DNA of 64,000 nucleotides from VBAS01 sp035318985 (GTDB taxonomy: Bacteria; Bacteroidota; Bacteroidia; Chitinophagales; Chitinophagaceae): NCBI GenBank assembly GCA_035318985.1, contig DATHDP010000020.1:1-64000 (forward strand), written 5' to 3'. This document shows positions 1 to 8,797 of the stretch, piece by piece. Position 1 is the first letter of the stretch, and every line of letters begins with the position of its first letter. Position numbers and translations under genes: made by a program. The notes under the pieces were generated by a model, which was not told the DNA's origin, did no database searches, and saw only the letters and a list, made by a program, of their open reading frames with translations.

Positions 1-2455
1 TCTTCGTGAGATCATCGGAGATATTTTGAAGATCACAAACATTCCAAAGACAGTTAAATTCCTTGATGACATTAAACAACTTGGATTCCGTACAGCGTTC
101 CAGGGTGGATTGTCATTCAATATTCTTGACCTTGTAATTCCTGAATCAAAAGAGAAATTGCTTGACCAGGCGAAAGTTGAAGTAGATGAAGTGTGGGATA
201 GCTACAACATGGGTCTTATCACAAACAACGAACGTTATAACCAGATTGTTGACATTTGGAGCCGTGTTGATACCCGTATCACTGAAACATTGATCCGTGA
301 AATGAGTGCCGATAAGCAGGGCTTCAACTCTGTTTATATGATGCTTGATTCAGGTGCCCGTGGTAGTAAGCAACAGGTAAAACAGCTTGCTGGTATGAGA
401 GGTTTGATGGCTAAGCCAAGAAAATCAGGCTCAACAGGAAGTGAGATCATTGAGAATCCAATTCTTTCCAACTTCAAAGGCGGATTGAATGTATTGGATT
501 ACTTTATCTCCACACATGGTGCCCGTAAAGGTCTTGCCGATACGGCGTTGAAAACAGCTGATGCTGGTTACCTGACACGTCGTTTGGTTGACGTAGCACA
601 GGATGTGGTAATAACTGAAGAAGATTGCGGTACACTTCGTGGTATTGCTATCAGTGCATTAAAAGATAATGAAGATGTTATTGAACCACTGAGTGATCGT
701 ATTGAAGGACGTACATCATTGCATGATGTATATGACCCTCTGAATGATGAGCTCATTATTCATGCAGGCCAGGAAGTAACATCAGAAATAGCAAAACGTA
801 TTGAGGAATGCGGTATAGAATCAGTTGAGATACGTTCAGTCCTTACCTGCGAAAGCAGGCGCGGATGCTGTGTTAAATGTTATTGTAAGAATCTTGCTAC
901 CGGTAATCTTGCACAGAAAGGTGATGCTGTTGGTATCATCGCTGCACAATCAATTGGTGAGCCGGGTACACAGCTTACACTTCGTACATTCCACGTAGGT
1001 GGTGTGGCAGGTTCTGCATCTGTTGAATCTACATTACTTGCGAAATTCGAAGGCGTTGTTCAGTTTGACGGTTTGAGAACTGTTATGATCGAGAACAACG
1101 AAGGAGGAAAGAACCAGGTAGTAATCGGTCGTACAGGTGAGTTGAGAATTATGGATGTAAAGAATGATCGTTTATTAATTACGAATAACATCCCTTACGG
1201 TGCTACATTGAATGTAAAAGATGGTCAGAAAGTAACTAAAGGCGATATAATCTGTACATGGGATCCGTTCAATAACGTTATCATGGCAGAGATCAACGGT
1301 ACTATCAAATTCGATAATGTTATCGAAGGTGTTACCTACCGCGAAGAATCTGATGAGCAGACTGGTCACCGCGAGAAAGTGGTAATTGAAACAAGAGATA
1401 AAACTAAGATCCCACAGTTAGTTGTTGAAGGAAAAGAACACAAATCATACAACTTACCTACAGGAAGTCATATCGTGATCGAAGAAGGCGATGTAGTAAA
1501 AGCCGGACAGGTAATTGTGAAGATTCCAAGGATCCTTGGTAAGCTTCGTGATATCACGGGTGGTCTTCCAAGAGTTACGGAATTGTTTGAAGCAAGAAAT
1601 CCGGGTAATCCTGCTATCGTTTCTGAAATTGATGGTGTGGTTTCTATGGGAGCTATCAAACGTGGTAACCGTGAGATCATCATTGAAGCAAAAGATGGTG
1701 TACAGAAAAAATATCTTGTTCCATTGACAAGACAGATCCTTGCACAGGATGGCGACTTCGTAAAAGCTGGTTCGTCTTTATCAGATGGTCAGACCTCGCC
1801 ACAGGATATTCTTTCAATACAAGGGCCATTTGCGGTACAACAGTATGTTGTGAATGAGATCCAGGAAGTTTATCGTTTACAAGGGGTAAGAATCAATGAC
1901 AAGCATATTGAAGTTATCGTTCGCCAGATGATGCGTAAAGTAAGCATCGTTGATCCGGGTGATACTAAATTCCTTGAAGAAGATCTTGTAGACAAATTTG
2001 AATTCCTCGAAGAGAATGATTGGGTATATGATAAAAAGATCGTGACTGAAATAGGTGAGTCAGGCAAGCTTCGTGCAGGCCAGATAGTAAGTTTAAGAGA
2101 AGTAAGAGAAGAAAATTCAATTCTTCGCAGAAATGATAAAAAGCTTGTTGAATTCCGTGATGCAAGTCCTGCTACATCGGCTCCAACATTGCTTGGTATC
2201 ACTAAAGCATCTCTTGGTGTACAAAGCTGGATATCTGCAGCATCGTTCCAGGAAACAACTAAAGTTCTTTCTTCAGCAGCTATTCATGGTAAAACTGATG
2301 ATATGCTCGGATTGAAAGAGAATGTTATTACTGGTCACCCGATCCCTGCTGGAACGGGTTTGCGTGAATTTGAGAACATGATCGTTGGTAGCAAAGAAGA
2401 ATATGAATTGCTGCAATCAACCAGGGAAGCGATGACTTTTGATGAAGATGAATAA
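1..2455 (+). CDS. rpoC: DNA-directed RNA polymerase subunit beta' (C-terminal part, cut by window start)
   Basis: This is the 3' portion of the gene for the beta' subunit of RNA polymerase, which carries part of the catalytic centre. The frame is open from base 2, so the gene continues upstream of the window and the TTG at 26 is not a start. About 817 residues are visible, roughly the last 55-60% of a Bacteroidota beta'. The trigger-loop region has the conserved stretch around MRGLMAKP followed by YFISTHGARKGLADTALKTA. The second zinc site is present: Cys in EEDCGT and three more Cys in CESRRGCCVKCY. The segment SIGEPGTQLTLRTFH is intact. The end, with SFQETTKVLSSAA and GHPIPAGTG, is the normal beta' C-terminus. 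A terminator follows 25 bases after the stop. In this phylum the gene normally follows rpoB. Confidence 0.97.
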   Translation, partial: LREIIGDILKITNIPKTVKFLDDIKQLGFRTAFQGGLSFNILDLVIPESKEKLLDQAKVEVDEVWDSYNMGLITNNERYNQIVDIWSRVDTRITETLIREMSADKQGFNSVYMMLDSGARGSKQQVKQLAGMRGLMAKPRKSGSTGSEIIENPILSNFKGGLNVLDYFISTHGARKGLADTALKTADAGYLTRRLVDVAQDVVITEEDCGTLRGIAISALKDNEDVIEPLSDRIEGRTSLHDVYDPLNDELIIHAGQEVTSEIAKRIEECGIESVEIRSVLTCESRRGCCVKCYCKNLATGNLAQKGDAVGIIAAQSIGEPGTQLTLRTFHVGGVAGSASVESTLLAKFEGVVQFDGLRTVMIENNEGGKNQVVIGRTGELRIMDVKNDRLLITNNIPYGATLNVKDGQKVTKGDIICTWDPFNNVIMAEINGTIKFDNVIEGVTYREESDEQTGHREKVVIETRDKTKIPQLVVEGKEHKSYNLPTGSHIVIEEGDVVKAGQVIVKIPRILGKLRDITGGLPRVTELFEARNPGNPAIVSEIDGVVSMGAIKRGNREIIIEAKDGVQKKYLVPLTRQILAQDGDFVKAGSSLSDGQTSPQDILSIQGPFAVQQYVVNEIQEVYRLQGVRINDKHIEVIVRQMMRKVSIVDPGDTKFLEEDLVDKFEFLEENDWVYDKKIVTEIGESGKLRAGQIVSLREVREENSILRRNDKKLVEFRDASPATSAPTLLGITKASLGVQSWISAASFQETTKVLSSAAIHGKTDDMLGLKENVITGHPIPAGTGLREFENMIVGSKEEYELLQSTREAMTFDEDE

Positions 2456-2479
2456 ATAACTCAGTTCAATAAATAATCG

Positions 2480-2510
2480 AGGAGTAGGAGAGATCTTACT
2501 CCTTTTTTTA
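2480..2510 (+). terminator. Rho-independent terminator of rpoC
   Basis: A 7-bp stem AGGAGTA/TACTCCT is followed directly by a run of seven T, 25 bases after the rpoC stop. It fits an intrinsic terminator ending the rpoBC transcript. Confidence 0.8.
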
Positions 2511-2578
2511 TTTAAAACTGGCAAGCTTTTAACGCTGAATTTTTAACTCAGAATTCTGAACACATATCCTGTTAACTG

Positions 2579-2609
2579 TTTCCTAAAGTGACCCGAATGA
2601 GTATATTTG
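2579..2609 (+). promoter_or_regulatory. Bacteroidota-type promoter for the OmpH-like gene
   Basis: A perfect -7 box TATATTTG (consensus TAnnTTTG) lies at 2602-2609. TTTC, one mismatch from the -33 TTTG, lies 19 bases upstream. The start codon is 36 bases downstream. This follows the known Bacteroidota consensus; no start-site data are available. Confidence 0.6.
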
Positions 2610-2645
2610 CCCTGAAGGCTTTAATTAACTTGCCAAAAAACTTGC

Positions 2646-3245
2646 ATGAATAAAGGTTTACTAGCTCTCAACATTGTCTTACTAATCGGTGTAGCGATCT
2701 TGTTTTTTCTTTTTTTTAATAAGAAGGATAATGCATCCGCTGTAATACCTACCCGAAATAATCATGATACTGCTGCTCAAAAACAACAAACACCCGTAGC
2801 CTATTTTGATATGGATTCCATAGAAGCAAATTTCTTTTTATGGAAACAAGTACAGGCTGAAGTTGTGAAAAGAGAAGCAGGTATTAATGATACTATTAAC
2901 CAGATGAAAATGGGTTTTCAAAATTATTACCAGAAGTTACAGGCGCAGAGTGCAAATTTATCTCCCCGGCAAAAGGATTCACTTGGCAATGAATTAGCTC
3001 AAATGGATGCGGAGATCAAGAACAGAACTGCTGAACTTAATCAGAAATATCAAACTTACTTTATGAGCAGGCAACAGGAGATAGTAAGTAAAATAAAAAA
3101 CTATTGTAAGGAATTCAATAAAGATAAAAAGTACTCTTATATCATTGCAAGAGAACCCGGATTGTTTTATTATACTGATACAGCTTACAATGTGACATCA
3201 GAGTTATTGAAAGGGCTGAATACATTTTATACGAAAAAGAAATAA
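2646..3245 (+). CDS. OmpH/Skp-family periplasmic chaperone-like protein
   Basis: This 199-residue protein is probably an envelope chaperone of the OmpH/Skp family, which binds unfolded outer-membrane proteins. Residues 5-25 form one hydrophobic segment, best read as an uncleaved N-terminal anchor or signal. The OmpH hallmark, a beta strand with VAYFDMDSI, is at about residues 51-59. A long charged and Gln-rich stretch (about 65-155) predicts the paired helices that form Skp tentacles. The C-terminal strand region (YSYIIAREPGLFYYTDTAYNVTSELL) matches the family end. The gene stands alone, with its own promoter upstream and a terminator downstream. Family assignment is good; the client proteins cannot be told from sequence. 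Confidence 0.8.
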   Translation: MNKGLLALNIVLLIGVAILFFLFFNKKDNASAVIPTRNNHDTAAQKQQTPVAYFDMDSIEANFFLWKQVQAEVVKREAGINDTINQMKMGFQNYYQKLQAQSANLSPRQKDSLGNELAQMDAEIKNRTAELNQKYQTYFMSRQQEIVSKIKNYCKEFNKDKKYSYIIAREPGLFYYTDTAYNVTSELLKGLNTFYTKKK

Positions 3246-3274
3246 GCCCTGTGAGTTATTAGCTAATTATTGTG

Positions 3275-3305
3275 CTCCTTTCATAATTGAAAGGAGTTTT
3301 TCTTT
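3275..3305 (+). terminator. Rho-independent terminator after the OmpH-like gene
   Basis: A perfect 8-bp stem CTCCTTTC/GAAAGGAG with a 6-base loop is followed by TTTTTC. It lies 29 bases after the stop and 42 bases before the permease start. Confidence 0.8.
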
Positions 3306-3346
3306 CTATAAGCTGAAATACTTATCTTGAAAACCAAACCAACGCT

Positions 3347-4798
3347 ATGTCAGAACAACAACCCGCCTTCAAAAAATCATTCGGTCTATTAGATGCAACA
3401 ATGATCGTTGCAGGGTCTATGATAGGTTCAGGTATTTTTATTGTAAGCGCCGATATTACCCGCAATGTGGGTTCGGCAGGCTGGCTGATAGTAGTATGGC
3501 TGATAACAGGGTTTATGACTATTTCAGCTGCGGTAAGTTACGGTGAGCTGAGTGGTATGTATCCAAAAGCAGGAGGTCAGTATGTTTATTTAAAAGAAGC
3601 TTATAACCCATTAGCCGGGTTTCTATATGGGTGGAGTTTTTTTGCAGTGATACAAACAGCTACCATTGCAGCGGTCGGTGTGGCCTTTTCGAAATTCCTT
3701 GCATACCTCTTGCCACAAGTAAGCGAAGACCTTGTTGCCTTTACGATTGGCGGTCTTAAAATTTCACCAGCACAGCTGGTGTCAATTGGATTGATCATCT
3801 TTCTCACTTTTATAAATACGTTGGGAGTAAAAGGAGGTAAGTTAATTCAAACAACGTTTACTGTAACTAAACTACTAAGCTTATTCGGGCTTATCATTTT
3901 TGGTTTGATCATGATGAAGGGAGATGTGTGGGATGCAAACTGGGCAGATGCATGGCAAATAAGAAATCTTTCTGTAACAGATGGGCAGGCATCTTTTACT
4001 CCATTGATCGGAACTGCTATTCTTGGTGCTATTGCTGCAGCTATGGTCGGCTCCATTTTTAGTAGTGATGCATGGAATAACGTAACCTTTATTGCGGGTG
4101 AAATAAAAAACCCAAAACGAAATATTGGTTTAGCTCTTTTCCTCGGCACTTTGATCGTTACTATAATTTATGTAACAACAAATGTTATGTACACGGCTGT
4201 ATTGCCGTTAAATGAAATTGCATCAGCAGAAAAAGACAGGGTAGCCGTAGCAGCATCACAGGTTATATTTGGCAACATTGGAACTGTTGTGATCGCTTTA
4301 ATGATCATGATCTCAACATTCGGATGTAATAACGGATTGATATTAGCAGGAGCAAGAGTTTATTACACTATGGCAAAAGATGGATTATTTTTTAAGCCTG
4401 CAAGTACTCTTAACAAATTTGCCGTGCCACAGTGGGCTTTATGGGTCCAATGTTTAATTGCCTGTGCATGGAGTGTAAGTGGTAAATATGGTCAGCTATT
4501 GGATATGATATCTTTTGTTGTCGTCATTTTTTATGTGATGACTATCCTTGGGATTTTTATTCTTAGAAAAAAACGACCTGATGCAGAACGCCCATATAAA
4601 TCATTTGGGTATCCTGTTCTGCCGGCACTTTATATTATTATGGGCATTACGTTTTGTGTTCTACTAATATTTTATAAACCTCAGTTTACCTGGCCGGGAT
4701 TAATTATTGCATTGGCAGGGATCCCTCTTTATTATATTGCAGTAGCCACGAGGAAAAAAAGAAACGAAGGAGAAGAACTTATTGAGAAATTGCCTTGA
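3347..4798 (+). CDS. APC-superfamily amino acid permease
   Basis: This 483-residue inner-membrane transporter probably exchanges or symports amino acids. The N-terminus has the APC signature around LLDATMIVAGSMIGSGIF (about residues 14-31), where the unwound first helix binds substrate. About twelve hydrophobic segments follow. The loop with YGELSGMYPKAGGQYVYLKEAY (about 66-87) is typical of LAT-like and basic-amino-acid permeases. The end is a short charged tail (RKKRNEGEELIEKLP). The gene is monocistronic by context: a terminator precedes it and its last 20 bases overlap the 3' end of the convergent heptose adenylyltransferase gene. The amino-acid specificity cannot be assigned. Confidence 0.88.
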   Translation: MSEQQPAFKKSFGLLDATMIVAGSMIGSGIFIVSADITRNVGSAGWLIVVWLITGFMTISAAVSYGELSGMYPKAGGQYVYLKEAYNPLAGFLYGWSFFAVIQTATIAAVGVAFSKFLAYLLPQVSEDLVAFTIGGLKISPAQLVSIGLIIFLTFINTLGVKGGKLIQTTFTVTKLLSLFGLIIFGLIMMKGDVWDANWADAWQIRNLSVTDGQASFTPLIGTAILGAIAAAMVGSIFSSDAWNNVTFIAGEIKNPKRNIGLALFLGTLIVTIIYVTTNVMYTAVLPLNEIASAEKDRVAVAASQVIFGNIGTVVIALMIMISTFGCNNGLILAGARVYYTMAKDGLFFKPASTLNKFAVPQWALWVQCLIACAWSVSGKYGQLLDMISFVVVIFYVMTILGIFILRKKRPDAERPYKSFGYPVLPALYIIMGITFCVLLIFYKPQFTWPGLIIALAGIPLYYIAVATRKKRNEGEELIEKLP

Positions 4799-5264
4799 TG
4801 ATTGAAGTTGTTGAAAAGCCATCCAGGATCGGGTTGATGACTACTTTTCCGCCATTGGCAATTACTTCTTTTGCTCCGGCAATTTCATCAATTGTGTAAT
4901 CGCCACCTTTAACTAAAATATCGGGTAAAATAGAAGTAATAAGTTTGAGAGGAGTGTCTTCTTCAAAGATCACAACTGCATCAACCATGAATAAAGCGGC
5001 AAGTAACAATGCCCGTGAATCCTGGTCATTGACCGGACGACTATCTCCCTTCAATCTTTTTACAGAGCTATCGGAGTTTAACCCGATAACTAAAACATCT
5101 CCTTCTTTAGCAGCTTGCGTAAGAGAAAAAATATGTCCTTTGTGCAGAAGATCAAAAACGCCATTGGTAAAAACAATTTTCTTTCCTTCCTTTCTCCATT
5201 GGTTTGCTTTTTCAATGATGCCGGTTAGAGAATAGATCTTTTCTAAAATTGATGCTGGAGCCAT
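4779..5264 (-). CDS. rfaE2: D-glycero-beta-D-manno-heptose 1-phosphate adenylyltransferase
   Basis: This cytosolic nucleotidyltransferase makes ADP-heptose from heptose 1-phosphate and ATP for the LPS inner core. It is a stand-alone version of the C-terminal half of E. coli HldE. The signature TNGVFDLLHKGHI holds the HxGH-type nucleotide-binding site, and VGLNSDSSVKRLKG and LVKGGDYT are family motifs. I start it at the ATG at 5264, giving 161 residues. The frame also opens at a TTG at 5288, but that codon lies inside a good -7 promoter box (5286-5293), so it should be upstream of transcription. The partner kinase gene is divergent, 133 bases away. The 3' end overlaps the permease gene by 20 bases, tail to tail. 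Confidence 0.9.
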   Translation of the reverse strand: MAPASILEKIYSLTGIIEKANQWRKEGKKIVFTNGVFDLLHKGHIFSLTQAAKEGDVLVIGLNSDSSVKRLKGDSRPVNDQDSRALLLAALFMVDAVVIFEEDTPLKLITSILPDILVKGGDYTIDEIAGAKEVIANGGKVVINPILDGFSTTSIIKAISQ

Positions 5265-5285
5265 AATATCTTTATGCTTTGTAAA

Positions 5286-5293
5286 CAAATGTA
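5286..5293 (-). promoter_or_regulatory. -7 promoter box for rfaE2
   Basis: On the minus strand this reads TACATTTG, a perfect match to TAnnTTTG, 21 bases upstream of the chosen ATG at 5264. No convincing -33 TTTG is seen at the usual distance, so confidence is moderate. Confidence 0.45.
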
Positions 5294-5397
5294 TAAATAA
5301 TTATTTGCCGGCTCAGTCAGGAAAATAATGTTAGTTTAACCCGTAATTTTATGGGGTAGGAAATAAAAGCAGGATATTTAATAAATAACTAAAGGAA

Positions 5398-6387
5398 ATG
5401 ACAGAGTGTGAAGAATTATTTAATGATTTTAATTCATTAAAAATTGGTGTGATCGGAGATGTGATGCTGGATACCTATATATGGGGGAAAGTGGACAGGA
5501 TCTCGCCGGAAGCTCCTGTACCTATAGTTTCATTGCATCATAAAGAACAGCGTATAGGAGGAGCAGGTAATGTTGCCATTAACTGCAGCAACCTTGGCGC
5601 AAAAGTTTTTATACTCGGTGTTACCGGTGATGATGATGAAGCCTCCCAGTTAGAACAGTTACTGAAAGAAAACCTGATCGATACAACGGGTTTAATAAAA
5701 AGCGTTAAAAGAAAAACTACAAATAAAACAAGGATCATCAGCCGTAATCAGCAAATGCTGAGATTTGATGCCGAGATGACTGATGATCTCAACAAGGAAG
5801 AGGAAACAGCGTTACTAAAACAGATCTCTAATTTTATTGAACATGAGGATCCGAATATTTTGATATTCGAAGATTATAATAAAGGAGTGTTGACAGAAAA
5901 AGTAATTGAACAGGCAATTGCTTTATGCAGAGCTTCGGGTGTAATCACCGCCGTTGATCCAAAAAGAAAGAATTTTTTCAGCTATCAGCATGTCGACATT
6001 TTTAAACCAAACATGAAAGAGGTCGAGGAAGGATTGAATCTTATGTTTGAAACCTCAGATATTTATCAGCTTAGAAATATTCATGAACAACTTCAGAAAC
6101 AATTGCAGCATAAAGTTTCATTGATCACTTTATCTGAGAAAGGAATTTTTTACCAGCAATTACAGAATGCAGCGATTATTCCAAGTCATTTGCGTAATGT
6201 AGCCGATGTATCAGGCGCCGGCGATACAGTAATAGCTGTTGCTGCAATGGTATATGCTGCCACAAAAAATGCACACATGATGGCAGAGATCGCCAATATA
6301 GCTGGTGGTTTGGTTTGTGAAGAAGTGGGAACAGCTACAGTTGAAAGAGAAAAGCTTTTAAGAGAATGTGAATTACTCCTCTCCTAA
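5398..6387 (+). CDS. rfaE1: D-glycero-beta-D-manno-heptose 7-phosphate kinase (PfkB family)
   Basis: This 329-residue sugar kinase phosphorylates heptose 7-phosphate at C1, the step before the adenylyltransferase encoded divergently to its left. It corresponds to the N-terminal half of HldE. PfkB motifs are clear: IGDVMLDTYIWG near residue 20, RIGGAGNVAINCSNLGA near 52-68, VDPKRKN near 181-187, and DVSGAGDTVIAV near 270-281, which carries the catalytic Asp and anion hole. The length is normal for a kinase-only RfaE1. AAAGGA lies directly before the start codon, rather close for a Shine-Dalgarno site. The split, divergent arrangement means the two activities are separate polypeptides here. Confidence 0.92.
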   Translation: MTECEELFNDFNSLKIGVIGDVMLDTYIWGKVDRISPEAPVPIVSLHHKEQRIGGAGNVAINCSNLGAKVFILGVTGDDDEASQLEQLLKENLIDTTGLIKSVKRKTTNKTRIISRNQQMLRFDAEMTDDLNKEEETALLKQISNFIEHEDPNILIFEDYNKGVLTEKVIEQAIALCRASGVITAVDPKRKNFFSYQHVDIFKPNMKEVEEGLNLMFETSDIYQLRNIHEQLQKQLQHKVSLITLSEKGIFYQQLQNAAIIPSHLRNVADVSGAGDTVIAVAAMVYAATKNAHMMAEIANIAGGLVCEEVGTATVEREKLLRECELLLS

Positions 6388-6434
6388 ACCCCGAAACACT
6401 AAGAGGGCTTAGCTTATACACTGATCAACTTTAT

Positions 6435-7145
6435 TCAATTAGTTTTTTCTTCATCAGGTTTCAACTCACCTTTTGCAGCTTTCTTCATCAGCAAGTCAAA
6501 GTTTAAAAATATTTCGAAGAATATTTTTATCAAAGCAAAAACAAGAATAAAAACTTTACCTCCTCCAAGTGAAAGAAACATACTGCCAAGTATTACGGTT
6601 ACCTGTTGAATAAAAATCCTTCCATAAGGCTGGAACATGAGATAGCCTAATGGTGATGTTTTATAATCTCCTGTTAAAATATAATCAGTAGTAAAACGAA
6701 AACTATAGCTCACGATAAAAACTCCAAGCATTATATATGCTTCGTTAGTTAATAACGATGGCCATTTTGAAAAGAAATTAAAGAAAGTGATTCCGTTTTC
6801 ATCACCAATACCTGAAGCGCCAAAGAATATACCCATTTGGATAGCTACGAACATTCCATAATGCACTAAAAAGAAAAGCATGAAGAACCAGAAAGGTTGT
6901 TTCATTTTGGAGCCACCTTGTGTTTCCCATGTATCGGTTGACTTACCGGAAATTCCAGTAATGAATAATTTTATCAAAGTAAAACAACCGATGATGATCG
7001 TTTCAAGACAGTAAACAAGGAAAACTTCCTTTGCACTCCAGTTAAAAAACCAAACGCCAACTACTGGTAATAGATTAGCAACAAGCAGCGACCAATCGCT
7101 CTGTGTGAGTTTCTTTTTGGTGATGTCTTTCCAGGTGGTGGCCAT
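6435..7145 (-). CDS. DUF6498-type integral membrane protein
   Basis: This is a 236-residue inner-membrane protein of unknown function. It has five or six hydrophobic segments and the family-like stretch GVWFFNWSAKEVFLVYCLETIIIG after the first helix. I recognise it as DUF6498-like from this motif and the topology. The frame opens further upstream at 7238, but that extra 31-residue leader would be encoded by a palindromic repeat (7189-7209). I therefore start at the ATG at 7145, giving MATTWKDITKKKLTQSDW. It stands between two unrelated plus-strand genes, 47 bases after rfaE1. No partner or substrate can be inferred. Confidence 0.7.
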   Translation of the reverse strand: MATTWKDITKKKLTQSDWSLLVANLLPVVGVWFFNWSAKEVFLVYCLETIIIGCFTLIKLFITGISGKSTDTWETQGGSKMKQPFWFFMLFFLVHYGMFVAIQMGIFFGASGIGDENGITFFNFFSKWPSLLTNEAYIMLGVFIVSYSFRFTTDYILTGDYKTSPLGYLMFQPYGRIFIQQVTVILGSMFLSLGGGKVFILVFALIKIFFEIFLNFDLLMKKAAKGELKPDEEKTN

Positions 7146-7188
7146 ATCAAAAGGTAAAATAACTAATTTCGAAGCATCACCCCTCGTT

Positions 7189-7209
7189 CCCCTCTCTTTC
7201 AGAGAGGGG
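7189..7209. repeat. REP-like palindrome (C-rich stem)
   Basis: A perfect 9-bp inverted repeat CCCCTCTCT/AGAGAGGGG with a 3-base loop sits in the gap between two divergent genes. It resembles the other short C/G-rich palindromes at 13357, 13491, 15889, 19688, 22186 and 35841. Confidence 0.7.
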
Positions 7210-7237
7210 AGGTCTGGCGGCAGAATAAAAATAAGCA

Positions 7238-7270
7238 TTTGGATGAACCCCTCAACTATTTCTATATTTC
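7238..7270 (+). promoter_or_regulatory. Candidate promoter for the isoaspartyl peptidase gene
   Basis: TTTG at 7238-7241 and TATATTTC at 7263-7270 (one mismatch to TAnnTTTG) are separated by 21 bases. The ATG is 17 bases downstream. Confidence 0.45.
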
Positions 7271-7286
7271 AACTTAATAACATACG

Positions 7287-8219
7287 ATGTCAAAATTCAC
7301 AATAGCAATTCATGGCGGGGCAGGAACGATCTCGAAAAAAAGCATGACCCCGGAAAAGGAAATCGCTTACATCAAAGCATTAAATGAAGCTTTAGATGCC
7401 GGATACAGGATACTGGAAAAGAATGGTGATGCATTGGATGCTGTTAAAGCTGCTGTGATACAGCTAGAGAATAATATTTTATTCAACGCTGGAAAAGGAT
7501 CTGTATTCACAAATACGGGCACACATGAAATGGATGCTTCAATAATGGATGGAAAGGACCTGTCTGCCGGAGCTGTTGCAGCAATCTGTAATGTCAAAAA
7601 CCCGATTGAACTTGCTCACACAATAATGAAAAAAAGCGAACATGTTTTTTTGATTGGAAAAGGAGCGGAGGAGTTTGCAGAACAAAATGGAATAGTCTTT
7701 GAATCCGATGAATATTTTTATTCTGAATTCAGATACAAACAATTGCTTAAAACCAAACAGAGTAACGAGATAGCTTTGGATCATAGTGTTGATCCGGACG
7801 ATAAAAAATTTGGAACGGTAGGGGCCGTTGCTTGTGATGTAAATGGAAATTTGGCTGCTGCTACAAGCACAGGAGGTATGACGAATAAGCAATTTGGACG
7901 AGTTGGTGACAGCCCGATCATTGGTATCGGCACGTATGCAAACAATAAAACCTGTGCGATCAGTTGCACAGGTCATGGAGAACCTTTTATTAAAGCGGTA
8001 GCTGCCTATGATGTTAGTTGTTTAATGGAGTATAAAGGATTTTCACTCGAGAAAGCAATGAATAAAGTGGTGATGAAAAAATTAGTAAAGATCGATGGTG
8101 AAGGAGGAATGATCGGTGTGGATGCAAAAGGAAATGCTTCACTTATTTTTAATTCTAAAGGAATGTATCGGGGAATGAAGTGCAGTAATGGGAAAACAAC
8201 AGTGGAAATTTATAAATAA
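7287..8219 (+). CDS. Isoaspartyl peptidase / L-asparaginase (Ntn-hydrolase)
   Basis: This 310-residue threonine-type Ntn-hydrolase removes damaged isoaspartyl dipeptides and can hydrolyse L-asparagine. It is made as a precursor that cuts itself before the Thr of FGTVGAVACD (about residue 174). The new N-terminal Thr is the nucleophile. The N-terminus SKFTIAIHGGAGTI and the GTGHGE-like segment CTGHGEPFIKA fit the plant-type asparaginase family. No signal peptide is seen, so it is probably cytosolic, unlike the exported paralog at 22937. A decayed copy of this gene's tail lies 1.2 kb downstream (9428-9593). Confidence 0.92.
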   Translation: MSKFTIAIHGGAGTISKKSMTPEKEIAYIKALNEALDAGYRILEKNGDALDAVKAAVIQLENNILFNAGKGSVFTNTGTHEMDASIMDGKDLSAGAVAAICNVKNPIELAHTIMKKSEHVFLIGKGAEEFAEQNGIVFESDEYFYSEFRYKQLLKTKQSNEIALDHSVDPDDKKFGTVGAVACDVNGNLAAATSTGGMTNKQFGRVGDSPIIGIGTYANNKTCAISCTGHGEPFIKAVAAYDVSCLMEYKGFSLEKAMNKVVMKKLVKIDGEGGMIGVDAKGNASLIFNSKGMYRGMKCSNGKTTVEIYK

Positions 8220-8295
8220 CTCTTTTTCTTAAGCAATTTCGAATATAAGGATCTGCGCTTAACAACTCATTTGCCCCAAACAATTTAAATATATT

Positions 8296-8769
8296 CTAAT
8301 CTTTAGGTTCCCACAATTGAATTTTATTTCCTTCAAGGTCTAAAATATGAACGAATTTTCCGTAATCATATGATTCAATTTTGTCTACGATAGTTACGTT
8401 TTCCTTTTTTAATTCTTCAACCAACGCTTCTAAATTCTCTACTCTATAGTTTATCATAAAGTCCTTTGTTGAAGGCTCAAAGTATTTTGTGTCTTCTTTA
8501 AAAGGATTCCACTGGGTAAGTCCCTTTTTAGTACTGTCGTCAATGTCCCGCCATTCAAAGCTTGTTCCATATGGGGTTGTGTCAAATCCAAGATGTGTTT
8601 TATACCATTCATTAACTGCTTTTGTGTCTTTACATTTGAAGAAAATACCTCCTATTCCTGTTACCTTTTTCATTTTTGTATTTTTTTTGTTAGATATAGT
8701 TGTCTTAAAAGCGAAACCTAATAGAAACGAAGCAGCAATTAGTGTTATCGTCAATGATATTCTTTTCAT
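8296..8769 (-). CDS. VOC-family (glyoxalase/bleomycin-resistance-like) protein
   Basis: This is a small vicinal-oxygen-chelate fold protein of unknown substrate. After residue 33 the sequence MKKVTGIGGIFFKCKDTKAVNEWYKTHLGF is a typical VOC opening. The end, HILDLEGNKIQLWEP, carries the conserved Glu that usually binds metal. Two starts are possible. The longer one used here (157 residues) gives a hydrophobic N-terminus like a signal peptide. The shorter one at 8673 gives a 125-residue cytosolic protein, which is the usual VOC length. The gene follows the SRPBCC gene by 28 bases in the same direction, so they probably share a transcript. Confidence 0.8.
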   Translation of the reverse strand: MKRISLTITLIAASFLLGFAFKTTISNKKNTKMKKVTGIGGIFFKCKDTKAVNEWYKTHLGFDTTPYGTSFEWRDIDDSTKKGLTQWNPFKEDTKYFEPSTKDFMINYRVENLEALVEELKKENVTIVDKIESYDYGKFVHILDLEGNKIQLWEPKD

Positions 8770-8797
8770 TGTCTATAAAATTAAATATTTGTTGTGA

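Noticed and set aside
26..28. TTG at the start of the open frame of rpoC
   Set aside because: The frame is open to base 2 and the residues upstream (LREIIGDI) fit beta', so the gene simply runs off the window.
1870..2202. Long antisense open frames over rpoC and other genes
   Set aside because: They lie opposite strongly conserved coding sequence and show no family motifs; they are frame shadows.
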